Source: Ophioceras dolichostomum
Taxonomy: Eukaryota; Ascomycota; Sordariomycetes; Magnaporthales; Ophioceraceae
Reading direction: 5' to 3'
Assembly (NCBI GenBank): GCA_003049485.1
Contig: PYST01000037.1
Coordinates: 118,994-182,993, forward strand
DNA: 64,000 nucleotides
The position numbers and the translations under genes were made by a program. A model generated the notes under the pieces. The model worked only from the letters and a program-made list of their open reading frames with translations, was not told the DNA's origin and searched no databases. Shown piece by piece: positions 37,208 to 49,300 of this stretch (position 1 is the stretch's first letter; each line of letters starts with the position of its first letter).

Positions 37208-38881
37208 CAGACAGGGTTTCGTCGGCTCCCTTTTGCTTTCCAGAAGCTTGGAGCATTAAGTCTTCCTGTGATGGTAGTTACAGGAGACAGACGAAGGAGA
37301 ACCAAAGAGAAAAAGCCAAGCAAGCGCAGAGACAAAAGCAGAGCAAAGAGGAGAGATAGAGATAGAGATATAGAGCGAAGCTTCGAGCGAGTGAGAGAAA
37401 GGATTTTCAAGAAATCTCTAATGAAAAGGAAAAACAACAATGAAGAAGGAGATGGGGGGTCCTTTTTTGCCCGAAAATTGTTCCCCGCGAATGTTAAAAG
37501 AAATCCATGCTAAAGAAAAGCTCCATCCAAGGGGTGTTGTCGTCGAAACTCAGTACCCATTGGTTTATTTTCCACCCAGAAAATGCGTGTCCCATAACTC
37601 CTGGTATATTTCCATCCCAGCTCGAAGCCAAATGCGAAAAGGAAAAGAGTACAGTGTAAAAAGCAGAAAACATGCGATGATGAAAACAAAAGATCTGGGG
37701 CTGAAGCCAAAGGAGAGTCATATCCAAACATCAACGATGAAGCCGTGTGTGTCCATAATCCGTCGTGAGAGGGGCGTTGCGTGTTGCGCGTCGTGCCATC
37801 GTTGTCGATATCCGGAAAGTGTTTGTGGCGTAAAGAGTGGCTGGTGGCCTTCCTTCCCGTTTTTTGTTCCCACCGAGGTGGTGTGGGAAGCAAATGGAAG
37901 AAAGGAAGGCCAGCCTCGAATCGAAATCGGTGTCCCAGTCGCTAATATTATAGTGTACAATGCGAGGTTGAGGTCCGGACCGAATGTGATGCGTGATGAG
38001 AACAGAGAAAAAGGGAAGGGAAAAAAAAGGATGAGATGTACCGCCCGACGCTATGCTTTCCCATGAAATGAAACCCGGGGTAGTAGTGAAAATCGAGAGA
38101 GAAAATCCGAAACATGCTAAAACGAGACAGATGGCTTCGCAGGAAAACAAGGCTTGTCGAAAAGGAGACGAAAGCAGGAATCGGGGATGCTGCTAAGAAA
38201 TAATGAGGAGATAAGAGAGGAGGAAGGAGGAGGAGGAGGAGGGAGGAGAGGAGCTGGGATGATAAGCCAGAGGCGACAGAGGATGCTCGTTGAATGCCTG
38301 GCGTTTTGGCTCTGTCGCCTCTCGATCGTCCCATAGAGAGAGCTCGTAGTCTTGTCGCGCCGGTTGTGGTTGTGTGTGGAATCGATGTTTGTCGAACGGG
38401 CCCTGATGAAATTGGATAGGACAATCCTCCCCATTTCCCCCTCACGTCGAAAGAAAAAAAAGTCTCCGTGTCTTCGGCAACAGGCTCCTTGGGAACTTGT
38501 CATGGAACAATCCGTCGTAAAGGAGGTCGGGAATGTTGTTCTTGGTGAGGCGATGTGTGTGTGGAAGCTGCTGCGAGTAGTCGGGCGTTGAGCGGGTTGG
38601 GCAGGCGGACAGGCAGGGCAGGGCCGTCGCAGCCGTTGTCGATCATCCCAATCCTCTTTCCCCCGTTTGGGTGGTTGTCATGGGGGAGCGGAGCTCGACA
38701 TCATGAGCCGGTCGTGCCCCACGAAGAGGAATGAGAGCTGCGAAGGGCGCTGTTGTTGGGTGGCCAGAGAGGAGGACCTTGCGCGAAACGAGTAGAGGTA
38801 CGCGACCCAATGCCCGAATTTAAATCGTTCCAGTGGAGGCGAATGCCATGAGCAGCAGCCCATCACCGAAGACAGGACTTT

Positions 38882-39151
38882 TCACCGGTAGTGGCCTGAG
38901 GACGTGCGCCTCGACGAAGACGACGAGTACTGGCCGCTGTAGTAGCCTGAATCCGAGTACCTGTTGCTGTCGTAGTCGCCCGAGGAGGCGTACGAGCCTC
39001 TTGACGAGTGGTCGCTGCACGCGTACCCCACGTATATTGTTCTTTGCTGGATGTAGTGGCCTGGCTGTCCGTACGCGGCGCACCGGTCAACGGCGTGCTG
39101 GTAGTAGAGGCATCGGCATGCCGAGTAGAGCTCGACCACTTGGTAGCACAT
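38882..39151 (-). CDS. Small Cys-rich protein of the fungal MCYQ type (89 residues)
   Basis: Function unknown. The N-terminal half, MCYQVVELYSACRCLYYQH followed by VDRCAAYGQPGH and VGYACSDHS, strongly resembles small conserved proteins of Pezizomycotina that begin MCYQ. I recognise the pattern from general knowledge and could not check it. Cys2, Cys12, Cys14, Cys24 and Cys45 together with several His suggest a small metal-binding fold; this is inference. The C-terminal half is a low-complexity Ser/Tyr/Gly tail. There is no signal peptide and no membrane segment. A TATA box on the same strand lies about 620 bases upstream and the DNA between is pyrimidine-rich, consistent with a long leader. 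It is the only credible coding gene in about 22 kb, which suggests an unusually large regulatory domain. Confidence 0.7.
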   Translation of the reverse strand: MCYQVVELYSACRCLYYQHAVDRCAAYGQPGHYIQQRTIYVGYACSDHSSRGSYASSGDYDSNRYSDSGYYSGQYSSSSSRRTSSGHYR

Positions 39152-39767
39152 CGTGTCGACGAGGTGTGAGGTCGATCGAAGACTGGTAGGGTTGTGTGGC
39201 GACGACGACGACGTGGATGAGGATGTCGAAGACTGGGACGACGAAGACGATGAGGTCCAAGATCAATGGCACTTGACTGCGACGAGGACTGCCCTTATGA
39301 GCTTCTTCCTAGTTGGAAGTGGGCGGAAGTGGGCGGGCGCAGGCAGCAGGCAGCAGACCCAGGCCACACCACGATGTGTGCGCGTGTGTGCGTATGTGGT
39401 ACAAACAGCTATGAGCTATGAACAAGACGCTGTGTGTGCAGACAGGCGGACGTTCGTGTGTTTGGCCGGCCTTAGAGAAGAAGATAGATGCCTGGGGATG
39501 GAAGACAAAGAAAGAGAAGTTCTCGCGGGAGTGTAAGCTCAAGGATAGATATAGCTTTGCCTGGGTTGTGAGGACGTCGACTGAGAGCAGTGCGTGAGAG
39601 AACAAACAGACCCCGGGTTTTTCAAGGATGGGAAGGGAGCAAGACCCCAGAGATATGAAGATCGAGCGAGCGGGCGAGAGCGCGTGACGATGAAGAAGAC
39701 GAGCTCCAGAAAAGAATTATGCAAAACGGAGGGACGAAGTGCAAAAAAGTGAGTCAAGGAAAACGGG

Positions 39768-39773
39768 TATATA
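39768..39773 (-). promoter_or_regulatory. TATA box for the small Cys-rich gene
   Basis: Minus-strand GTTATATAC. With a start site about 30 bases downstream, the leader of the 89-residue protein would be close to 590 bases and strongly pyrimidine-rich. Confidence 0.45.
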
Positions 39774-42413
39774 ACCGAAGAATAGAGGAGGAATAAGAAA
39801 AAGGCAAAGGGAAGGAAGCGAGAGGAGGGAAAAGAACGAAGGCAGTGACTATGACTGTTCTGGGATGGGGGCTAGGAAAAAGGGAATGCCAGGGGAAGGA
39901 TGGAAAACATATGGGAAGGTTTTGAAAAGAGGCATGGCAGCCTTATAGGTTTGGCAGCCTGGCGGGCCGGGAGACATCGTCATCAGGAGCTTTGTGAAAG
40001 TAGAGAGGTACTGGCGGACCCACGAAGGCAGCAGCACGCCCAGAAGCGGGCAAGCAGGAGAGGAGGAGACATCACTGCACCACCAGCACTACCAGCTCTC
40101 GCCTCGTTAGCCCACCGACAAACGGAGCATCTCACTGGCTCGAGCGGATGACTTGGTTTGACTAAAGAGACTGCATGCAGTCTAATGCAAGAACACTGCA
40201 GGTCCTGGGCTCGAAGGCGCAGAAAACGTTCCCGGGCCACGAATGGCGCAGTCGAGGGAGGTGACTGCGCGAGTGTGTGTGTAGAGAGGAAAAAGCAGAG
40301 CAGCAGCAGCAGCATAGCTCCTTGGCTTGGCTGCTTCTGGTCGTGGTGGTGGTGGGAAGAAAGAGTGGAGGTGGGGGGTCTAGGAACAAAGAGATACGTA
40401 TTCCGTTAGTACGCTTGTACTAACTGGTACGGTAATAGTAGGCCAGATCCGCAGGTGAGAAAGTGAGAAGAATCACAAAGCAAGAAAGACTAGGGGAAAA
40501 CAGACAGGTGGAAAGAAACTGTTCGATATGGAGAAGACGTTGAAAAGCAGGAACAAAAGGGAAAAAGCACCGAGGGAAAACGGTGCGAGGGTGGACCCCC
40601 GGTGGACGAGGGAGGGTGCAGGGCAGGCAGGGTGCACTGGGTTGGGCCAGTGGTGGCCGGGCGTGTGCATGCAGAGGAGGAGAAGGGTCCGCGTAGTGGG
40701 AGGGCTGGCAGTGGACAGGGGTGCAGGGTGCAGGGTGCGTGCAAGGGTGCAGGTGTGAGGGACTGAGGGTGTGGGCGGGGTGGGTTCTGGACGGGCCTTG
40801 GCCCTTGTGGGAGAGGGAGGAGGGGTGAGACCGGGTGCGTCTGTCGCCTATTCGAAGGCGTCTGGCGGAACTGGCGTCTGCTAGTTCTCTCCCTCTCTCT
40901 TTTTCTCTGACGGGGGGACTGGCCCCAGCCCAGCACAGCGTCAAAGCCGCCATGCTTGTCCTACTACATAGATCTGCGATGCCTGCCCTGTCGGCGTCTG
41001 TCCGTCAACTGTCTGTGTGCCGGCCTGCCCATGTACACGATCTGCCAGATTTGAGGGAGGCGAAAGAGACGGAGAAAAAAAAAAGTAAGATAACAAAATG
41101 CTTGGGGCTTGTTGATGACCGTCAGTCAGGGGCTTGACGGGCTTGTCTCTCTGGGGATTTTTTTTGTGCGATTCTTCCCATATTGATCTTACAACCAAAA
41201 CGGAAGTGCAGCACCACGGCGTGACTCCCTTGTCCGACCTGAGGTCCCAAGGCAGAGAGATTCTGGCCTTGCTTGATGCATATTGGCACACATAAAGGTG
41301 GTGACAAGCGGAGTCCGGTTGCAGTCGTACGTACTAGGAAGGGCAGTAGGAGCATGTGGACTCGATGGGCTTGATGTGTTAGGTACCTCAAGTTTTTGGT
41401 GGATCTGATGGATGATGGATGGGCTGCAAAAGCACCGCGCATGCTGTGTAGCCTGTCGTCGCCATCGCCTGCCTGTCGTCGTGTGACAGAACAAATGCTC
41501 CTAGGGCTCTAGAAGGAGGACAAAAAGCCCTGTGTCGAGATTGTTGAGGGAAGGACGGACGGCAGCGGCAGTTTGTCGGGCGGATCGGGAGTCAGACGGA
41601 CGGCTCCTCCCTCACTTGCCCCTCGCCTCTCGCCTGGCTCACAAGGTCGCTCACTTTCGCCTCTCTGTCTTGCGTCCTTCCTGTCTCGTTGTCTCTCGTG
41701 TCTGTCGCTTGTTGTCCTACCGCTCTTCACGATGAAGCCTCGCTCGTAGCCCTGGTTGACTGCGCGTCGCCGCTGGGTGCGCCTCGGGGTGCGCCTCTGG
41801 GTGGTACGGCGAGGTTCTTAGGGCGAGCTGGGGTCTGGTGCTTCTCCGTCCTGGAGGATTGGAGCCCTGTAAAGTCTCAAGTCTCCAGTGTCCGGGGCCT
41901 ATTGATGACGGCAGTGATCGGCGGGGCCCTGTATCAAATCTCTGGGCAACGATGATCGCCTGTCGTGATATCTTCGTCGTCGCCATTATTTTCTTACAGT
42001 GGAGTGTTTTTGCTTGAACTTTTCTCAGCTCATTCTGTCATTTTTTTCTTCTTTTTTCTTTTTGTGGGAGCCATTGATCAATGGAAAGAGTGCGGCAGCT
42101 CAGGTATCAGGCAGCTGAGAGATCCCGCTGCGCGTCCCTCCAGAAGCCCCGCAAATATGGTCCACTCGGCAAACTTTCAGCGACATCGAATTGAACCGGA
42201 CGACATGGTGACCCTATTCAGGTCAGACATTGATCAAGATCGTCTAAATGGACCACTACTCACAGGGCCTTTCCGGAGCTTCAGTGGGAGAGTGGGCATC
42301 TTTCCGTGGCTCTGGAGGGGCATTCCGAGGTCGCTTCCTATTCATAGAACCAGCCACGATGAGGAGTCATCAATCCATCATCACCATCCACAATATTTGC
42401 CCTCTCCATGACG

Positions 42414-42454
42414 AAAAAAAAAAAAAAAAAAAAAAAAGAGCCGAGGGCCCTCGG
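42414..42454 (-). repeat. GC palindrome followed by T24 on the minus strand
   Basis: On the + strand a run of 24 A (42414-42437) and then CCGAGGGCCCTCGG (42441-42454), a perfect 14-base palindrome. Read on the minus strand this is a GC hairpin followed by a T run. That resembles a transcription stop signal, though nothing recognisable lies upstream. Confidence 0.85.
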
Positions 42455-44438
42455 CGATCAATTCCGTTCAATTGTCGTCGAGCGTCGTCACGTTGCCCTC
42501 CAGCTCCAGCCGCTACGCGGAATTGAGTGCTGTGGTTCAGGTATCTTCCCGTGATTGATGCCGTTGTTGCTGGTCCCCGCGACCCTGTCATCGAAGTCAC
42601 GCGGGGGCAAGAGTGCCCCCCTCTAAAGTGGCTTACGGGGCTTGAGAGTGGTCGGCAGAGGGGCCAGATGGCCATCTTTCGGTGAGCCTCCACGTGAGTC
42701 ACCCAACAACGAATGGGGGTTCTGGGTTTTTCTGTGTGTATTGAGTGTTTTTTTTTTTATATTTGTTTCTTTCTCCCCCGGCTCAACCTTGGGGATGCAA
42801 GGACAAGCTCGTTGACTGCCTGGCAGGAAGCGGAATGACCCAGTATCTTGTGGTCCCCCGATCATCCAGGATTCAAAAATGCCCGTTCTCTGCCATTCAG
42901 CCGCCGAAACGGACACGAGATAACGGTTGACCAGCTGGCTCAGCGGGGCACGCAGTGTATGGCAATGGGAAGTTTTGAGTTCTAGCGGCCGTTCCAGCGG
43001 CCCTAAGCCTTGGAGGATCGAACTCTGAATAGGTCGCGGCATCAATCCTGTGCGTAAGGCAATAGCGGGAGGGGAGCCGGAGAAACGGCCAGACCAGACC
43101 ACATCGCAGGCCACTAAACTTGGCCAGCAGGCCACAGTCATGGTCTCAATGCTTTTCCAGCGGCTACTTCGCAAGGTTGGCCTCTGAATTCTGAATTTAG
43201 GGACAGCGTTGTTGCGGGCCACTGCCTGCACGCTTACCTGAAAGCGGAACTGTGAGGCCTCTCTCGCTGCTGACACTGACAGGTCTGGGCTGTGTGACCC
43301 CTGTCAGTGATGGAGGAATCCCCGACCGTTCGCCATCGCGGTACAGGGTCCAACTCGACCGCTGATTGGAAGACGCTGGCGACTGGGGCTTCCCTCCTGG
43401 TGAGAATACTTGCATCATTGGCTGTAGTACGTTCCCAACCGGTTGGTCCGCTCATCTTCGCATCGGACGGTAGTGGTATCGTCATTTTTGTTCGTAAGAA
43501 CTAAAATGAATCGAGGTGTGCGTGAGCAGTTGTTCCTGGATCATCGTTTCTCGGCACGGGAGGAGTCCGGGCGGTCCATGAGGGTGAGAGAGGGAGAGTG
43601 AGAGAGAAAAGGCGTGAGAGATGCGGCAGAAAGAGGAAAAGTCGAAAACAGAGCGCCAAAATTGGAATTCGCATTGATCAGCCGCGAAAGCGCTGATGGA
43701 TACGGGGATGGCATCATGGTGTACGTTGATGGAGGCAAAGAGGGAAGGAGCAGTGGAGAAGACCGTTGATTCTTTCTGCTCTTTCAGTTGGTCAATGGTG
43801 CCTGTCAGTCTTAGCTGTCCGTACCTAGCGTTCCCGTCCGTAAAACATCCCATCTCCATCCATCTACCCACCCATTATCTCAGGAGTCTTTCGGTGTGAG
43901 TGGTGGGTTGCTAAAGTGGTGTGCGTGCACTTGATGGGGGACCCTCTTTCTAGAGGAAACGAAAGACATGCATTGCATGACTTGTCTGCTTGTCTCAGAA
44001 CAGCTTTCACGATGACTGGCTGGAGGGCGAGTTTGGATCGCCAGTGGCTACCCTCCAGGACCAAGCCGTTGGAATCTCCGATGTTCAGATGGTTTTGGTT
44101 TCTGACAGGCAGGCGGGAAGACAAGAGGGAAACATTGGCATGGAGGTGGTCGAGGGTGTTCGTTGGGTTCACGCCCCCGGAGTTTATGGAGAAGTCCGTC
44201 CACCACCCACCTACAGCACCAAACCGCACCTCCCTGTTCAAAAGCGGCCAACAGCTTTTCTGGCGGCTTTATTGCCGCGCTTGAACGCATGAGATGCAAG
44301 TGTTGCCAACGAGAAAAAAGGAGAGAAAAAAAGAGAGCAACTATGGGGCTGCATCGTCGATGCGCCTGTTTCTCTGGGCCCCCTCCGACGTTGCTGCTGC
44401 TAGATGTATGTAAACTGTTGCTTGCCGTTCTTTTTTTT

Positions 44439-44535
44439 GGGGGGGGGGGGGGGGGGGNNNNNNNNNNNNNNNNNNNNNNNNNNNNNNNNNNNNNNNNNNN
44501 NNNNNNNNNNNNNNNNNNNNNNNGGGGGGGGGGGG
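44439..44535. other. Assembly gap of 66 N inside a G homopolymer
   Basis: G19 (44439-44457), N66 (44458-44523) and G12 (44524-44535), preceded by T8. Identical bases on both sides suggest the missing sequence is itself G-rich or pure G. Confidence 0.97.
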
Positions 44536-45381
44536 AGGTGGTTGTGCGCCAGGTGGGGTGAGAGAGGGGTCAAACAAGGGATGACGGTGACGGGCGCCAA
44601 GGTTCCACCGGCGTGTCTTCTGTCTGCTTGTGTCTGCCTGATAAACTCCGTATTCATTCTGACTGCGCGGTACGGTACGTGTTATTCTGGCTACTATTGA
44701 TATGGTTCCGTAGGTGGAACGTTATAGTCCTTGCCGATCATCAATGATGGCGTTCGTGCCCCGAGGTTGCTCCCGCTGGCCGCCGCTGGCAACGGAGGCG
44801 CCACCCCTCACTCACACTGGAGCGCCCCTCCCGTGCCGGTGTGCTGCTGTCTGATGGCTGCGGCATTGGGCGTTGAAGGTGCGTACAATTATGGCGGGTG
44901 CAGTGGGTGCATTGAGTTGGTGGTGGTCAGGGCTGTGGTCGGCTGGCTGGCCGGGTGGGTGGTGTTGTTGATGGGCGATGGATGATGGATGATGGCAGGG
45001 CAATGGTGACGGATGGTGCCGCAGAGATTACAAGATTACGGCAAATCGCCACTCCCAACGCGCCTCGGGGGTCAGTGCTGCCACTCAGGCGGGCTGTAAT
45101 CAATCGGCCTGACCAGCGGAGAGCGGCCACCTGTCTAAGAAAAGGATTTTCCGGCCCGAGTGGCATGAAGTGCACTATGCAATATATCAAACAAAGCTCA
45201 CAGCTTGGAGCAATACGAGCGTGGAATGCCTCACCTCGGCTTTGCTGCCGGTCATCCACTCAGCGGCCACAAAGATAGAGGCAGTAAGAGGCTGGATGGG
45301 ACTATCTCGCCCGAAAGGCGCAGCGTTCTTGCGCGACGACTGCTCCCTCATCTTTTTTCATGCTTCGGCTCTTCTTTCGAA

Positions 45382-45414
45382 ACGACCTGAGGACGACCTG
45401 AGGACGACCTGAGG
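45382..45414. repeat. 11-bp tandem repeat, three perfect copies
   Basis: Unit ACGACCTGAGG repeated three times without change in the gene desert. No function is evident. Confidence 0.95.
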
Positions 45415-46280
45415 GTACTTCCCGACGGTCAGCATCGGCCAGCATGGGATCCATCAGCACGATAGAGGACAGGCGAGCGCTGTGCTGATGAGTTCTCCCC
45501 GGAATGAGAGTCTAAGACACTCTCCTGCCCTGCATGCTGACTTTACCGTCCTTGCCCTCCATCTATCAAAGCTATCATCAAGCCAAGTCATGGTAACACA
45601 GCTGCGGCGCTGAGAATAGCTTCCTTTATTCTGGGCGCGGGCGTGGGGTGGCAGGAGGCGAGTTTCTTCGTTTCTTTTTTAGACGTCCAGGCGCAATTGT
45701 AACACAACTTCATCAGAAGGCAATCGCGAGCAACAAAGAAAAGGAGGCGGAGGAATAAGAGGAGGAGGGGGAGGGGTGGGAGAGACGGCGACTTTCTATT
45801 GCATGCCATCACCTGCCCTCATGACGGAAGATGCAAGGACGATGATGGATGTATGCAGCAATTTATGAGCCGCCCCCAGCTTCGTCGTGCTTGATCATGA
45901 GGCATGACGGGGAAATGTTGCATGCAGCCTCACCGAGCCTTCCGGGAACCGAAGTCTAGACGAAGTCGCCGGCGGAGTCAACCGGAGACCACCGGAGCCC
46001 ACCGGAGCGTGGAAGAAAACGATCCAAGTTCCTTCCGCTCCCTGCAACTGGCAACAGAACTTGCAAAACTTCCGTGCGTTACGCACACCGGAAGTCAAGA
46101 TTGGTTGAGCCTCACCACGGGATGGCGGGATTGCGTATGCCATTGGCCCTTTTCGATCGGTTTCGGCAGGCCGCAGATGTTCCGTTGCTGCTGCTTACCA
46201 GCCTATAACCTGCTTACCGAGCGAACTTACCACACCTCTCGCACACAGTCCTTGAGAGGAGGACCAGTCAGAGAACAACG

Positions 46281-46318
46281 CACACATACACACACACGCA
46301 CACACACACACACACATA
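46281..46318. repeat. Imperfect CA microsatellite
   Basis: CA-type repeat with T and G interruptions (CACACATACACACACACGCACA...). Flanking DNA shows no gene. Confidence 0.9.
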
Positions 46319-49300
46319 CCACCCCACGCGCACGCATGCGCAGACGCACCCCTTTCAGTATCTATCCCCTTTTCATCCCATCGCATCACACAGAGATGCG
46401 CATCGTACGTGCGTGTTTCGTACATCTATACTGCATCAGGGAACCTGCAGTGCGGCGGCCCTGCATTTTGCTGCATTTGCTTTGCAGAACGCCCGCAACC
46501 ACTCAAATCTTCTAGAGATGGGAGTCATATTGTCGGAAAGGACGCTGTGAAACAGCAAAACAGAAAGGGACAGCGGCGGTGCGTCCCTCCAGCACTTTGG
46601 AATCATGCACTGCGAGAGGACATGGAGCACCTGGAGCACCTGACAAAAAGGAGGTTCAAAGATAATCGGGAGGCAAGTCACCGCCAGCCCTTCCAGTGTT
46701 CGGTCTTCAGCCCTCTGACTCTATCTTCCTGTCCTCCCTGCCTTCCTTACCGAACACCTACTGTCCTTCCCATGCTGTTGTCCTACCGTTCTGTCCTCAT
46801 GGCTTCGGGTGAAACGTAACTTTTCCTTACCTACCCCCTGCATGTCGAGGGTGGCCCCCGCAGCAGCGCATTGTATTTGATGCCAATGGCGGAAGTAAGA
46901 TATGTCGACTTGCCCTCCCTTACGCTGCCTGATTTTCACCCACCGATAATCGCACGAGAGAGCTGCAACTGCATCAGCATCAGCAGCAAACAGGGACACA
47001 GGCGTGGAAGTCATATTTGATGCCAAGAGGTACCTAGGGATACCGAACTTGGTAGGACACATTCGCCGAGGAAAACGGACTGCACTGTGCTTCCAGGTGC
47101 TAGCTGCTGCTGCCTGAGGAATTTGGAGGCCATCTGACCACGCGATGGCCGAGTCCACAGTCCACAACCGCAGAGCGCCGTCTCATCTCAGCCGTTCCAG
47201 CCTATCGTCGCGCCGAAGTGGAGTGGAACAGACTCCGTTTTCCTCATCTACACTACCCATTGTATCTGTATCGTTTTGATGATCCTGGAATACGTAAGAG
47301 GGCAGGAGGGGAGGAGTTGAACCGCTCAAGGACATCTTGCGAACCTAACCGACAGGCCGTCAAAGGTGGGGCAGATTCCACCGAGAATACACCCACCTTC
47401 AAGCTTTCAGGGATGGACGGAGGACGGCACTGAATGTCTCTGATGATCCACCCATCTCAGCGTTGATCGATTCGATTTTTGTTTTACATCCGCCATTGAC
47501 ACATTGCCAAAACTGCCAAACTGCTCCTCCTCTGTAACCTGTGGGGGATTGGATTGGCCTGGCCATTGCTGGAGCATTAAGGTGGCAGGAGGCAGGTCGC
47601 TCGCAACGAGACCAATCACCTCCAGGGGACTCAACCCCCTGTCGACGGCACTTGGGAGGGAGGGCCGCCAGAACGGGACGCTGGGACTGGGTGCTCGCAT
47701 GGGAATTGAAGCCACCAACTCTGAGCCATCGCTCGGAGCCACCACCACTCGGAGCAGCCACACCACACCACAACCAGTCGCCAGCAGCAGCAATCCGTCT
47801 TCCTCCTTCCTCCCACACCCTCCATCATCCAAAGACCTTCTCGAACCCCAGAGCTTCGATTCTCCCGCCTCTGCAGGCCTGGTGCGCTAATCCATAAACG
47901 GCCATCACGCGATTCCCGAAGTGATCTACTGCCTGGATATGGCCTTTGGAGGGGTGCCCCCATGTCGCCTGCGCCTCAATCGTGGCTGTCTGACCAAACG
48001 TAGTCGGGTGGATGGGCTTGCCTGGAACTCGACGGCGGGAATGCTTACATGATCCGCTCAGCGGCAAGGAACACACGCAGAAAATTGACCCTTTCACAAG
48101 CCATTTTCCAGCCAATGTCGTCAAAGACTGGAGACGACGGAATCGCCGGTCGGGAAGACTGGATCCCGGAGCATCACTTCTGACGCTATTCCGGGCGCCG
48201 CGCAACCTCTTACCTCTAACCCCCGGACACACTCCCAGCGCTTTCCTAGTGTTCCCACCTCTTTCTTTCCCCCGACGGTCAACCGATATGCAACCTTTCG
48301 CTGGGCTGCTAGGCAGAAGTCTTGGGAGACAAGGGAAAGAGTGAAGCAAGAGACTTGCGTCGGATCGATTTTCTGCAGCAATCTCTCTTACTTTCTCACC
48401 CTCTCCCTCCCGAGAGACACGTCACATGCTGCCCAAAGTGTCGTTTCTTCTAGCCGGGATTTTCGCCCGGTTCGACTGAGCAGAGGACTCCGTACACCAA
48501 GGGCCACGCAGGCGCTGCCCCGCCGAACAAGCCCGTCAGAGCGCACCGGTGGGCAGGCAGCCGGGCCTGTTCGTCCTGAGCTGTGTACTCCACCAAACCG
48601 CCCATAGATAGAAACATTTGAATCTCAAATGTGCTTCTGAACTTCCATGCTACGATGTCGCTTATTCTTTCTCCAGCAAGCTCCCTCCCGAATCTTCCCA
48701 CTCTCCGTGCCCTGCTCGCCGCTTCATCACTGGTACGAAGTCCACATACCGGATCAGATCAGCCAGCAGCCAGCCGGCTACTGCCCACGGCCACTGCCCA
48801 CGGCCACTCGGCCGGCAGTGATGTCGCTGAGGAAGGAATCCAAGGGAATATCCAATGCTGACTCCTCTCACCTCTCTCTCACTACCTTCTCGCGGCGTGC
48901 ATGGCACTGGGGACCCTGAAAACGGAAGGCTGGGACGAAAACGAGCAGGGATAGGGAGCACAAGCACAGGGGACTTCCATGCCTGCTCACACCGTTCCCC
49001 GAAACTTGTGCCCGATTGCGGTTAGTGCCGGGCGGCTTCACGCCCCTCTGCGCCACACTTTCAATTGACTTCCACCGCTGGTCGACGAGACTTCATCAAA
49101 TTTGCTTCCCTAGAGCTCCTCTCGCAGATAGATAGATGTCTTAACTGGTACGAAGTACGCACTCGTTTGGGATTAACACGGAAGAACCCGCGGAGAGGAT
49201 TCATTCTAGCACAAGAAACCGCGGGACATGGCAAAAGGAGCGCCGAATTAGGAATTGGGGGAAACTTGTGGAGGTACGGACGACGCCCGGCTGCAAGCCA

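Larger units (their letters stand above)
30192..38881. other. Left part of the gene desert
   Basis: About 8.7 kb with no supported protein gene. Frames up to about 260 codons exist on both strands (for example 35709-36500 and 37440-38066) but lack domains, splice logic and biased codon use. From about 36.7 to 38.8 kb the + strand is purine-rich. That matches the sense of a long pyrimidine-rich minus-strand 3' UTR of the small gene at 38882-39151. Simple repeats and a double hairpin are listed separately. Confidence 0.5.

Noticed and set aside
37440..38066. 208-codon plus-strand frame in the gene desert
   Set aside because: Lys/Arg-rich because it lies in purine-rich DNA. No recognisable motif, and the region better fits antisense of a minus-strand UTR.
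45904..46515. 203-codon plus-strand frame running through the CA repeat
   Set aside because: Much of it is His/Thr from the microsatellite; no family features.
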